From the NCBI GenBank assembly GCA_911728455.2, contig OU452239.1:8866192-8930191 (forward strand): 64,000 nt of DNA, read 5' to 3'. Source of the DNA: Marthasterias glacialis (taxonomy: Eukaryota; Echinodermata; Asteroidea; Forcipulatida; Asteriidae). The translations under genes and the position numbers were made by a program. Of this stretch, positions 38,785-50,860 are shown piece after piece. A model generated the notes under the pieces. That model was not told the DNA's origin. It saw nothing but the letters and a program-made list of their open reading frames with translations, and searched no databases. Within the stretch, counting starts at the first letter, position 1. Each line of letters opens with the position of its first letter.

Positions 38785-39277
38785 GTAATAGCAAAAACAA
38801 TCATGTTCTCTTCACTGTTACCTAGAGGGGGTCTGTTCACACTGGTCGTTACCCGCGGATTTCCAATGGCATTAATCCTAGGCTGTTTGGAACACTTGGG
38901 TGATCGGTGGTCTTCACACTGTTAGTCATAACCCAGTTCACACATGTGAACACACCGGGTAATTTAAAAGTCCGCAGCATGTATGCATACTATACGATAT
39001 CGGTATACACTTTGTATACAAACTGTAGCTTATGCTACTGTGGCAACATTTCTAAGATCTGCAGAAGCAACTTAGTGTTCCACAAGTATAACGGAAAAAA
39101 ACATGCAACAACCGAGTCAAATATACAGTACACAGATAGCGTACAGAAGAAATATTGCTCAACTCGAGTATTTGCTAAGCAAACATTTACGGGGGACCTG
39201 TCGAAGCCAGGGCAACGTAAAATGACATTTTGGCTGGTAACCCGTTTTCGCTAAGCAATATTTATTCATCAATTTTT
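38785..39277. other. Intron sequence
   Basis: Unique intron sequence after donor GTAATA. Nothing further recognised. Confidence 0.6.
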
Positions 39278-39440
39278 ACAGAGCTGCTTCAGCAAACAAA
39301 AGTAGCTCAGCACAAAACAATTTGTACTCATCAGACAAAGGCCAAAATACCATGTCAGATGTACCATCTGTGGCTGGTATACTGTTCATTAATTTTTTGC
39401 TTGGCAGAAAATCATTAGCTTAAGCAGCTCTGTGAAATTC
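39278..39440. mobile_element. GGGCCCAATT-type inverted-repeat element
   Basis: The left end ACAGAGCTGCTTCAGCA and right end GCTTAAGCAGCTCTGTGAAA are inverted. Internal motif GTACCATCTGTGGCTGGTAT is shared with 12976-13121. The outer GGGCCC is lost. No ORF. Confidence 0.75.
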
Positions 39441-40870
39441 AGGTGGAGTTGAGGTAGAGGTGGGGTGGGGTGGTGGCGGGGTGGGGATGGTGGGAGGGGG
39501 TCCAAAGACGGCGGTAATGAAAGATCTCTCGAAGTTGTTCAGCAAATTTGCGTCGGTCTATACTTTTCTTATAGGCGTCAGCATCTTGACTGTTTTCACT
39601 CACTTCACCAAGAGTAAATACGTCTGCCAATGAACACTTTGAGGGCATGTTTGGTTGTAAAGATATCACGAGCAGTTATTCCGCGTGATTGGGCTTCGAC
39701 TCCAATGAAAGACTGAAGTCCAAAGTGAAGGGCTACTGTTGTGGAAAATCACACAACAAAAGGTGACTTTTGTTCCCATTGCGCACCAAAAACGAGAGAG
39801 AGAGAAAATGGAAACCGTCTATAAGACGCTGAAGGGGTTTACACTTTTTGCACTTAAGGCACAATTGCAATTATTTCCCCTGACTAGATGATTGATCGTT
39901 GATAAATGACTTGTCAAGTCATCAATAAACAGTCCAGGATAATAAAAAAAAAAGTCATGAAAACTCAAGAAGCTATTCCTATAACAATTTTTGCCCCTTC
40001 TCAAAATAATTCATTAAACGGCATGTATAGTGTAGTCTACAGTGAGTTGGCAATTAAGTCTATCTTGTGTATGGAGGAGAGATCTACAGAGAGTGGTGGG
40101 GGGGGGGGGGTTAGAAAACTGTGCGTTTTTTAATATCTGCTTCTCCATGGATGCAGGTTCAATAAAAAAAGACGCGTACCGCGTACAAACAATCACTCGC
40201 AGCGGACCGACTCAATCGTGGTTCCGGAGGAAACGCGACCCCCACTCCCGCCACGATTTGCTCTTCCCCGGTACCCCCCATCTCTCCACCGTCACACAGA
40301 GTCACGACGGTTGAAGTCACAACACGACGCCAGCGATGCCGTGTTGACAAGGAAAACACGGATCTTATTTTGGTTCTGATTCGGAAGAGGAAAATGGACC
40401 CGTGTATCCCGCGAGCAATCTTCCGAATACTCCCGTTGCCTCGGCATTTTCTTCATTACTCGGGACTTCTTTTTGCACCCCTTCATGGTATTGCATTTTT
40501 TTTTCCCCCACGTTTTCCCTCCGACGTGTAAATGTTTGTGGTCTTTTTGGATGAGTTGTTCAATAATAAAACGAAATTCACTTGATGAAAAGGAGAAATC
40601 TATTTGCATTCGGCCTCTCGCCTGAGGAAAAGTCCCCTTTCTTACGGCTTGAGTGAAGTTGATATTATCGCAGATCGATAGCAAGTAAAACCACGTGGTA
40701 ATTGTCCGTTCCTGCGTGTGGAGTGAAAGAACCTCCCCTCAACGACTTCATAAAATGATATTGAAATTCAACGCGGTATAATCATGATCATCGTCAACTT
40801 TATCAAAATCATCTTGATCATCCTAATCATTCCAAACAGTTGACCTTTTTGGGAGTCACTCTCTGATGCA
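39441..40870. other. Intron sequence
   Basis: Contains a GT/G-rich patch (39447-39500) and a G-run near 40098-40110. A moderately CpG-rich unique stretch at about 40170-40480 is of unknown role. No exon supported. Confidence 0.55.
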
Positions 40871-41015
40871 GTGAAAGTTTGACTCTGTGTAATTATCTGC
40901 TAGATTCTCTGTTCTGTCTGTCTGTTTGTTTGTCTTGTATTGTCTTGTGAAAGTTTGACTCTGTGTAATTATCCGCTAGTCTGTCTGTTCTGTCTGTTTG
41001 TTTGTCTTGTATTAT
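40871..41015. repeat. Tandem duplication, two units of about 76 bp
   Basis: GTGAAAGTTTGACTCTGTGT starts both units (40871 and 40947). Both continue with AATTATC-GCTAG, TCTGTTCTGTCTG and TTTGTTTGTCTTGTATT. Near-identity suggests a recent event. Confidence 0.9.
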
Positions 41016-41576
41016 CTGTAGCCTGCCCACATTCAAGCTGTGATGTTGGAATTAGCCTCTATGTCACTCACTCCTGGGTATTAGATTTCGGTTTTCCTTT
41101 TATCGTTTTTTCTTAACAACTTGCCTTTACATAAATTGTTCATCTCATTTGTATTGTTTATCGTACATGTACGTGCGTTTATTGGTTTTGTGTTATAGAT
41201 ATCAATATTATTTTAATTCAATTTAATTGAAAGCTTAGAAAAAACGTTTTGACCCGAAGGAAACCGTTTTACCGCTTTCCTTTATTTTACTATCCCATCC
41301 TATTTCTAAAGGCATTTTTACAGTCACGAACTATTTCCTTATCGATTCCCCGGACTGAAAACGAAAAACTATAAGCTATACAAAAAATGACGGAGATGGG
41401 GTGGGATTAGGGTGAGAGTTTAGTGTTGAAAATGTCTTTCAAAAAACTGTACCAATTCCATACCGAACCATTAATGTTCACCGTGGTCATATTTTCATTG
41501 TGCCGTATGTTCCTAATGCGTCTTCATTTATGAACATTATTTAACATTACTCTTTGTCCCCCACTCCCACTCACAG
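41016..41576. other. Intron sequence
   Basis: Unique AT-rich intron leading to the pyrimidine-rich acceptor of the 90-bp exon. Confidence 0.6.
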
Positions 41577-41666
41577 CTACAAACATTGGAACAGCCCAGC
41601 CAATCACCGAGAAGAAATACGTCACGTGCAATGCCTCAAATTACTACCCCGAACAAATGCAGAAAG
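41577..41666 (+). CDS. erg: erg exon in the PNT-ETS linker, apparently lineage-specific
   Basis: A 90-base exon encoding 30 residues: ATNIGTAQPITEKKYV, then TCNASNYYPEQMQK. The acceptor, ACTCCCACTCACAG|CT after a pyrimidine-rich stretch, and the donor AAAG|GTAGGT are both good. Both ends are phase 1 and fit the neighbouring exons, and there is no stop. I know of no counterpart at this position in vertebrate ERG or FLI1, where the 81-bp exon is followed directly by the exon starting GGAAF. It is polar, with four Tyr/Thr-rich positions, and is probably an unstructured linker. The call rests on splice sites, frame and position, so it is less certain than its neighbours. Confidence 0.8.
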
Positions 41667-41697
41667 GTAGGTCGTTCGCATTATAACAGTATATCCT

Positions 41698-41872
41698 GGG
41701 CCCAATTGCATAGAGCTGCTTCAGCACAAAAAGTAGCTTAGCACAAAGAGAATTGTGCTTACCAGAATAAGGTTACCAGCCAAAAAGGCATGTCGCGTGT
41801 GCGATCTGCGACTGATATTCTGCTTATTTTTGCTTAGCAGATCATTCTTTAAGCTTTATGAAAGTGGGCCCC
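41698..41872. mobile_element. GGGCCCAATT-type inverted-repeat element, complete copy
   Basis: Starts GGGCCCAATTGCATAGAGCT and ends with AAGCTTTATGAAAGTGGGCC, imperfect inverted termini. Internal GTGCTTACCAGAATAAGGTTACCAGCC is shared in part with the copy at 45595. It has no coding capacity. Similar foldback repeats are common in echinoderm genomes as far as I recall. Confidence 0.8.
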
Positions 41873-42242
41873 GTACTGCCGTTTTATTTTGCAATTACAG
41901 AGACGCTTTTACGATCGCGTACACGTAGCGCGCGGCTTTCATTCGTGTCACGTTCTGTGCAGTTGTGTGAACAACATTGGTTGGGAATGCCTTTGATGCG
42001 TAAAAAAACACCCATAAAAAAGTAAAAACAATAACAACAAACAAGTGTATTTGATAACCAAAATTAATTTCGGCAAGAAATGTCATAGGTATAAACCGTT
42101 GAAAAAGAAAAAAAAAGTACTAACTATTTGAAACGGGAGTATGCCTACACAATACATTATTAGTAATGACCGACACAATAAATTGGCTTGTTTAACTATA
42201 TATGAAGGCTTACTTTTTGTAAACTCAATATCAGGATCCATT
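41873..42242. other. Intron sequence
   Basis: AT-rich sequence with no recognised feature. Confidence 0.6.
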
Positions 42243-42370
42243 ATAGACTTTTGGGACGCTAGGTGGCAGCAGACTTACTAGATAAATCTATTGTTCTCGG
42301 AAATAAGGCGCAGGCTCAAAACTAAGGCAAAATTTGACTTTAACCAGTATGTCTGCTGATACTTCTGGCG
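42243..42370. mobile_element. CTAGGTGGCAGCAG inverted-repeat element, degraded copy
   Basis: The left arm GACGCTAGGTGGCAGCAGAC is well preserved. The right arm is degraded to CAGTATGTCTGCTGATACTT. Adjacent to a better copy at 42383. Confidence 0.55.
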
Positions 42371-42382
42371 TAGTTTGCAATC

Positions 42383-42525
42383 GGAGACTTTTTTGGACGC
42401 TAGGTGGCAGCAGACTTGCCAGGTAAGTTTCCTTTGTATACAGTGTTCTGCGCAAGCGCACACTTCCGGGAATAATGGATTTACCTGGTATGTCTGCTGC
42501 CACCTAGTGTCTTAAAAAGTCTCCC
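42383..42525. mobile_element. CTAGGTGGCAGCAG inverted-repeat element
   Basis: Arms of about 44 bases: GGAGACTTTTTTGGACGCTA...GGTAA at 42383-42426 and its reverse complement at 42481-42525, with few mismatches, around a 54-base centre. A typical short MITE-like structure without an ORF. The arms contain CTCF-like motifs. Confidence 0.8.
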
Positions 42526-43189
42526 ATTGTCTTGAAAAATATTTCAGATTGAGATGATACAGTGTGTAATGAAATTTTCCTCAAAAATACCACGTTTTTT
42601 ATTATTATTTTTTTTTCTCTCGATTTTCTAAATGGAAATTTTAAATGAACGAGCACAAAATCCCATCAAAATATTATTAGATAAACAAACAGATTTCTGG
42701 TTTTTTTTCTAAAAAAAAACAAACGGTGACCAGTATTATTTGGTTATCTTTTCACAGCTTAGTTGTAAAGTGTTTTGAAAACGGGAATGAATAAACTCTT
42801 CCAATCCAGTAAAAGTTTGCGGTTACACCTCATCGTCTCTCCTGAAGACGATCAGAGTATACTGATCGAAACGTCGAGTTGTTAAACCATTGCTTCTTTC
42901 TCTCTCAAAGTTTTCGATTGAAATTTACTCTATTAGATTGAAACTAGGAACAAACTTCAAAAAAAAATTCCCTGGCCTCAATTGAAAAGACTGATTTTTA
43001 ATCTAAGTAGTTAAGAGAGTTTCAGAACCAAACCAACTCATTAGAGATAATTACATGGTGTCACCGCAAAGCTTCCTAGATTGTATTCCCACCATGGAGC
43101 GTTTCAAATCTTACTTCTCTCTGATGTGCTATATGTTGGTTCTAAAGAGAACCGGTGATTTAATAACTCAAAACAACTTCTAGAGATAT
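42526..43189. other. Intron sequence around a structured hairpin
   Basis: AT-rich intron containing the hairpin described at 42841-42876. No exon recognised. Confidence 0.6.
42841..42876 (+). ncRNA. Hairpin resembling a hammerhead-ribozyme-like retroelement motif
   Basis: CTGAAGA (42842-42848) is followed by a perfect stem GATCAG/CTGATC (850-855 with 862-867 of the 42 kb block; loop AGTATA) and then GAAAC. This is the order of the conserved CUGANGA-stem II-GAAA core of hammerhead ribozymes. Small variants of these accompany Penelope-like retroelements. The match is imperfect: C42849 would face C42867, and no stem I or III is obvious. It may be only a relic or a look-alike. Confidence 0.3.
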
Positions 43190-43405
43190 AAATTTCAATT
43201 TGCCTTTCACCGATGTGTGATAAGCACTGTATACTCAGTGCTTCCGAGTCTTGTGGAAAAAATTCCACAGGCAACTCGGCAACTTTTTTTTTCCACAGGA
43301 CTCGAAAGCACTTAGAATACAGAGCTTATCACACATCGGTGAAAGGCAAATTGAAATTTATATGCATTCCCCGATGCAAATATTGACATCTATCTAATTG
43401 TTGCG
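43190..43405. repeat. Inverted pair of SINE-body segments
   Basis: AATTTCAATTTGCCTTTCACCG (in part) with GTGTGATAAGCACTGTATAC at 43190-43257 is the reverse complement of the segment at 43298-43370, GACTCGAAAGCACTTAGAAT onward. The latter matches the body of the SINE at 43454-43650. So two headless body copies lie in opposite orientation. Confidence 0.75.
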
Positions 43406-43453
43406 GTACCTGCCGCTAATGATACTGGATTGGAACTGGCCCCTCGTCACCGG

Positions 43454-43650
43454 GCGTGCTCGGTGGTCTAGCGGTTAAGACATCTGCTCTAGTCATGCGG
43501 GAGTCGTGGGTTCGAATCCCCTCGAGTTGCCTTTTTTTCCCACAGGACTCGAAAGCACTGAGTATACAGTGCTTACCACACATCGGTGAAAGGCAAATTG
43601 AAATTTGTATTCATTCCCCCGATGCAAATATTAACGTCTATCTAAACTTA
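43454..43650 (+). mobile_element. tRNA-derived SINE
   Basis: The head carries a Pol III A box (TGGTCTAGCGG, 43464-43474) and a perfect B box (GGTTCGAATCC, 43509-43519), correctly spaced. The 3' half of the acceptor stem is not complementary (CTCGAGTTGCC), so it is not an intact tRNA gene. The body follows (CCACAGGACTCGAAAGCACT, then ACACATCGGTGAAAGGCAAA), with a tail CCGATGCAAATATTAACGTC. The body and tail recur without the head at 43298-43405. Confidence 0.8.
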
Positions 43651-44984
43651 TAGAGAGAATATTACACGGTGTTGTATTCCCACTACCCCGAAGTTTCAAA
43701 TCCTATTCACACATTTTCCAATAAAACCAAAACGAGGTTACACCGATCATAAAGCATCTGACCTGAAACCTAACATTTCATTATTAGATTACCTGAAAAT
43801 TAGTTTCAAAAACATCATCTTAGGAATTGTTGATGGATAAGGTGAAACATGTTGACGAGAAGTAAAGAGGAAACACCTTCAGAGAATTATGAAGAAAAAA
43901 ATGTTTATACATTTGTATATTCCGGTAGTGGCTGCTTTGACACAATTTCTTGTGAGCATTTTGGACAAAGTTCAGGAAACTGTTGAAATTGATGACTTGA
44001 TTTGTAAACAGGCGAGGGGTAAAAGCCAATTACGTTAATTGATCTGCAAGAACGCGAAGCCAAACATCTTGTTATGGATTATTTCAGGATACTTATTCAG
44101 TCATTAAGATAATCAGAAACATGTTGATTGTTTCACTTTATATTTGGACTAACAAACTTCTCACTACCCCCCCCCCCCCAAAAAAAAAAAAATAAAATAA
44201 AAATATCGATCAAAAATGCACAGTCTGACGACTGTTTTGAATAAAGATGTCTTATTTAGCACGCACAAAAATTAGGCTAGTGTGGTTCATATAGCCTGTG
44301 TGTGTGGGCACACATTTTGTTTACGGTGCCGTTGAGAGGCCAGACATGGTAATGTGATGTATCACAAATTTCCTCAGAATCACATAAAATCAAGGGTTTT
44401 TTCTCCCCTCTCTCGCGTGCGTTCGCTTTACCCCGTTTCCCCAAATTGTTTAGTCGATATACGTTGATTTTTGGCCGAGGTTGTTGCTCACTTTTAAAAT
44501 GGGTTATTCAGATAATTCGTGTGTTTTTCCGTTTGACACACTTCATCTTTGAGAATGAGGGTTTCTTTAAAATAAAAAAAAGATAAATAAATAAACAACT
44601 TCCATTTTGGCTTAAACTGTCATTAAATGTTATGTAAAACAATCTGAACCAAAAATCACGTATGTCTAACCTATACCTATTGAACTATGTATGTCTTAAT
44701 TTCATTTTTTCATTCTTTTTATTTCTTTGTGTTTAACAACAAAAATATATGCACACAAGTAAATCAAAGACCAACCATGAGAAAGGAATAAAAAAAATCA
44801 AAAAAAAAATCAGGAGGTAGATAAGAAAGAAAGGTTTTAGTTAGTAGATAGTTCATCAACATTTAAATAATGTGCTGTGGTCGTTCATTTAGGATGAGAT
44901 GAAATATCTAGAATATTTTGGAGTATCATACAGCATTTCAATTGTGCTAAATGAAACCATTTATTATTTTTTTTCCTAACCCAG
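43651..44984. other. Intron sequence before the 69-bp exon
   Basis: AT-rich sequence with a C/A-run (44166-44190). No exon or recognised repeat beyond simple tracts. Confidence 0.6.
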
Positions 44985-45053
44985 GGAGTGGAACTGCGTT
45001 TCCCTATCCAGTCAGCACGCACGTGGACACAAACCCCCGGATGCAACGAACAG
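44985..45053 (+). CDS. erg: erg exon in the PNT-ETS linker (counterpart of the vertebrate 72-bp exon)
   Basis: A 69-base exon encoding 23 residues: GSGTAFPYPVSTHV, then DTNPRMQRT. It aligns with the vertebrate ERG exon starting GGAAFIFPNTSVYPEATQR, especially GxAFxxP at the start and QR near the end. The vertebrate 72-bp exon is a cassette exon linked to ERG activity in the transactivation region. The acceptor is CCTAACCCAG|GG after a T-rich tract and the donor is ACAG|GTGAGA. Both ends are phase 1. This is the last erg exon visible; the next one should begin with a sequence like DLPYEPPRR and lead to the ETS domain. Confidence 0.86.
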
Positions 45054-45523
45054 GTGAGATTTTTTTTCTTGTATTATTTTTTTTTATTGTCTTTATGATT
45101 TAATTGCGATTCCCGCGGTGCGGTTTAATGTGATTATTGCCGCCCGGGCCCTGGCTGCGTGTGATCTAACAACTCTGGGTGAAAAGCGGTGCTTGATGGG
45201 GGTAGCTCTGTTTATATTCACTAATGACTTGTATCTGTGGGTGGGTGCCATGGGAGAAAAGATGTGGGGTTTGTTAATTGCCACATCCACCTGTTTGTCA
45301 TTATTGTCATTGAGAATTATGGATGATTGTGTGGAAGCACATCAAGGATGATTTCCTGACGTGTATCAAAACCCTCCACCCCGACCCCCCAAATGATTTC
45401 AACCGTAATCACAGCTATAGGCTTGGAGTGAACCAGTATTAGTCTGGCACCGTTAACGGAATCCACCGTGATTGTCAGGGATTCCGACGAACATAACTGA
45501 GCAGTTGCAGTGTTTTTACGAGG
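45054..45523. other. Start of the long intron after the last visible erg exon
   Basis: Begins GTGAGA. The unique stretch 45110-45355 has mixed composition and could be regulatory, but no motif decides this. Confidence 0.55.
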
Positions 45524-45930
45524 TGGTGGTAAGCACAGTAGTAGCTTGCTTAGCAGGAATAGGTTACCAGCCGAATTACCATGATTACACAGCTGGGCCC
45601 AATTCCACAGAGCTGCTTAAAGCAGAAAATGTTGCTTAACCATTTTACTACAACCAATAAAATATAGCAACAAACCAGTTACAGACGGTACACATGGAAT
45701 GGTAGTTTGGCTGGTAACCTTACTCCGGTAAGCAACATTTATTTTGTGCTTAGCTATTTGTTGTACATAGTAAGCAGCTTGATGAAATTTGGCCCTGGTA
45801 AGCACAACAGTTTGCTTTGCGTAGATGTGTCTTGATTAGAAGAGTTACCAGACAGAAGCCATGTCATTTAATTTTCTGCAACTGGTCCCCGCCTATTTTT
45901 TCCCCTCAGCAAATTTACCAGACAATATGT
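45524..45930. mobile_element. GGGCCCAATT-type inverted-repeat element, complete copy plus fragments
   Basis: A full copy runs 45595-45795, from GGGCCCAATTCCACAGAGCT to AAGCAGCTTGATGAAATTTGGCC. Partial copies of the same family flank it: GCTTAGCAGGAATAGGTTAC on the left and GTAAGCACAACAGTTTGC on the right. This is a cluster of nested or repeated insertions. Confidence 0.75.
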
Positions 45931-48726
<2,796 letters not shown>

Positions 48727-48778
48727 TTGGTTAGGATTAGGGTTAGTGTTTTGGTTAGGGTTAGGTTAGGGTTAGAGT
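48727..48778 (+). repeat. Interstitial telomere-like tract
   Basis: Short irregular tract of TTAGGG-type units (GGTTAGGATTAGGGTTAG, then GGTTAGGGTTAGGTTAGGG). TTAGGG is the usual animal telomere unit. It may mark a repaired double-strand break or be a chance degenerate repeat. Confidence 0.75.
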
Positions 48779-50117
48779 TGGAGTACACCATTCAAATCTG
48801 TTTCCACGACACACTGTATACGACTGTTTCCTGCTGTACTAGCATTTTAAAAATGTATGTTATGTTTTCATACAAACATTTCCCCTCGATCCTTGGGAGA
48901 TCAAGGACCAATCCACGAAGCCGCTATATAAAAACAGAATTATTAGCTCGCAGAAAGGTAACCTGCAAAATTACTGTGTACGTCTGATATCAAAACCATT
49001 CCAGTTTTAGCATATTATTATTTTCTATATTTCATTGTAGTATTGTTGTAGCTCGATGAAATTGAGCACCCTAAAATGTAATCAAGGTTGATCTTAAAAG
49101 GCACCTTCATTCTCAAATGCTGATTCTAAAGCAAACCTGTTCGGACTTGAGCAGCCTGAAGCTTCGAATTTCCACGCTTTCATATTGGTATTTGGACATC
49201 CCAGTTGTACTAAACGTGACCAATCTATATCTTATCTTAGAGCGTCCGTAGAGGGATTCGAACCACGTGAGTTGATTCGGTAGCTTTGGTGGAGAACGAC
49301 CCCCTCTCCGGCGCTGAGCGTCCAAACATCTTCCCACTGTCAAAGTGTGCATTCTTTCATCGTTTTTGCATAATTTCACAAATGCACTGCCCCTTTAAAC
49401 ATAACTCTCTTCTCGGGTCTCGCTTTCCTTTTGTCGTGAACTCTTCTTTCCTCTCTTCCCCCCCCCCCCCCCCTTTTCTCCTTCACTTGAACCTCTCCCC
49501 ATATCTCCCATTCCCCTTCGCCCTATCATATCTACCGAAGCCTCATCCCTCCTCACGCACCTCTCCCCACAATCTCCCCGCACCTTTGTCAAACTGGAAC
49601 AGCCTCAAGCACATTGGCTTGTTTCTTTTGGGTACGGTACGTTGTCCAATAAAGCCCGTCCATAAAAACACACACTCATTGTGCGCTGCCGCGCCGTCGA
49701 ACCCTTCTTCGTGTTCTTGAAAACCCAGTCACATGTTGGTAACTCGAGGCCACGTCTTGATTGGCTAATGGACACCATTAGGCAACCCTTTGTGCCTAGA
49801 TTTGGGACAAGTGGTTCCATTTGTCACAGAGATAGGGAGACAGAAAAAGAGAGAGTGAGATAGAGAGAGAGAAAGAATCTATGACCCGGGCTCCAACCAT
49901 TCACCCTGGATGTTTTATGTCTACGAACTTGATTGGATCATTTCAATAGTGGTGGAAACGTCACGGGAACTAGATCGGTTGAACCAATCATCGGCAGGTT
50001 TAATTTGATTGCGGCTTCAATTTTCCCCGATGTAATGCGACGTTATTGATGTTATTAGTATCGTATTCTATCATTGGTTACTAACATGTTAAAGTCAAGA
50101 ATAAAGACAAGTCTGTC

Positions 50118-50154
<37 letters not shown>

Positions 50155-50199
50155 AAAAGAAAAACTACAAATAATAAAATGACTGCTGAAGATTTTTTG
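48779..50199. other. Long intron sequence
   Basis: Includes a B-box-like motif on the minus strand (GGTTCGAATCC at 49254-49264) with tRNA-like surroundings but no clear A box. Also a pyrimidine-rich stretch (49440-49590) with a C-run, and a T-run of about 31 (50121-50151). Confidence 0.5.
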
Positions 50200-50860
50200 G
50201 GTTCTTTTGTGAACAAGCGCGCATGCGAGCCCTTGGTTCACTATAACACGGCAGGGTGTAATTTGTGGATGACGAAACGTACTCGTGCGCGAACAGAATG
50301 AAGCGAATGGCGCTCAAATCAAGCGTGCCTGTGCCATTGACACTCATAGGCAATATTATTCAATGGAGTTTATACCACGCTGACTTTTATTCCCGAGTCT
50401 ATTGCCTTTCCCTCGCTCGCTCGCGCCGGAGTTGAATGTCTCATTATCTAGCCACTAAAGCCCCGAGAAACGAATATTGGCTTCCACAAGGATATTTATG
50501 TTCCGATAGCCAACACATATACCGCGGGCGGTTTTATTACAACCCCGGCCGACCGCTCTCGGTGTCTGCGCAGATTGCCGGGGAAAAGCTCGCGATCGGA
50601 GCTGGCAATCGCAGGAAGAGGGCTCGTCAAATCGGGAAATGTTGAAGAGAGTGGGAAAGGAAGGAAGCTCGTCTTGGAATTAATTGCGGAGAAATCTGCC
50701 TCTTCCTCGATCAGCGACGTGCTGCGAGCTACATCTCCTCGCGCTCCACTGAGCGGCGCACGCGCGCGGGCCGGGCCGGCATCCTCTCCAAGACAAGACA
50801 CGAGCATGCGCACTCGCGCAACCGTCCTCGTTCAAGTATTATCAAAATATAATTAAAATA
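50200..50860. promoter_or_regulatory. CpG-rich block, possible internal promoter or enhancer
   Basis: Clearly richer in CG dinucleotides than the surrounding intron, peaking at 50740-50825 (GCGCACGCGCGCGGGCC). NRF1-like sites occur at both sides: GCGCGCATGCGAG near 50217 and GCATGCGCACTCGCGCA at 50804-50820. ERG/FLI-class genes in vertebrates use several promoters, and this block lies upstream of the expected ETS exons. No TATA box, initiator or exon with a start could be fixed. The role is inference. Confidence 0.35.

Noticed and set aside
43454-43530. Functional tRNA gene
   Set aside because: A and B boxes are present, but the acceptor stem does not pair and the sequence continues into a repeated SINE body.
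49202-49290. Minus-strand tRNA gene or SINE head around GGTTCGAATCC
   Set aside because: Only a B box is convincing; I could not find a matching A box or acceptor stem.
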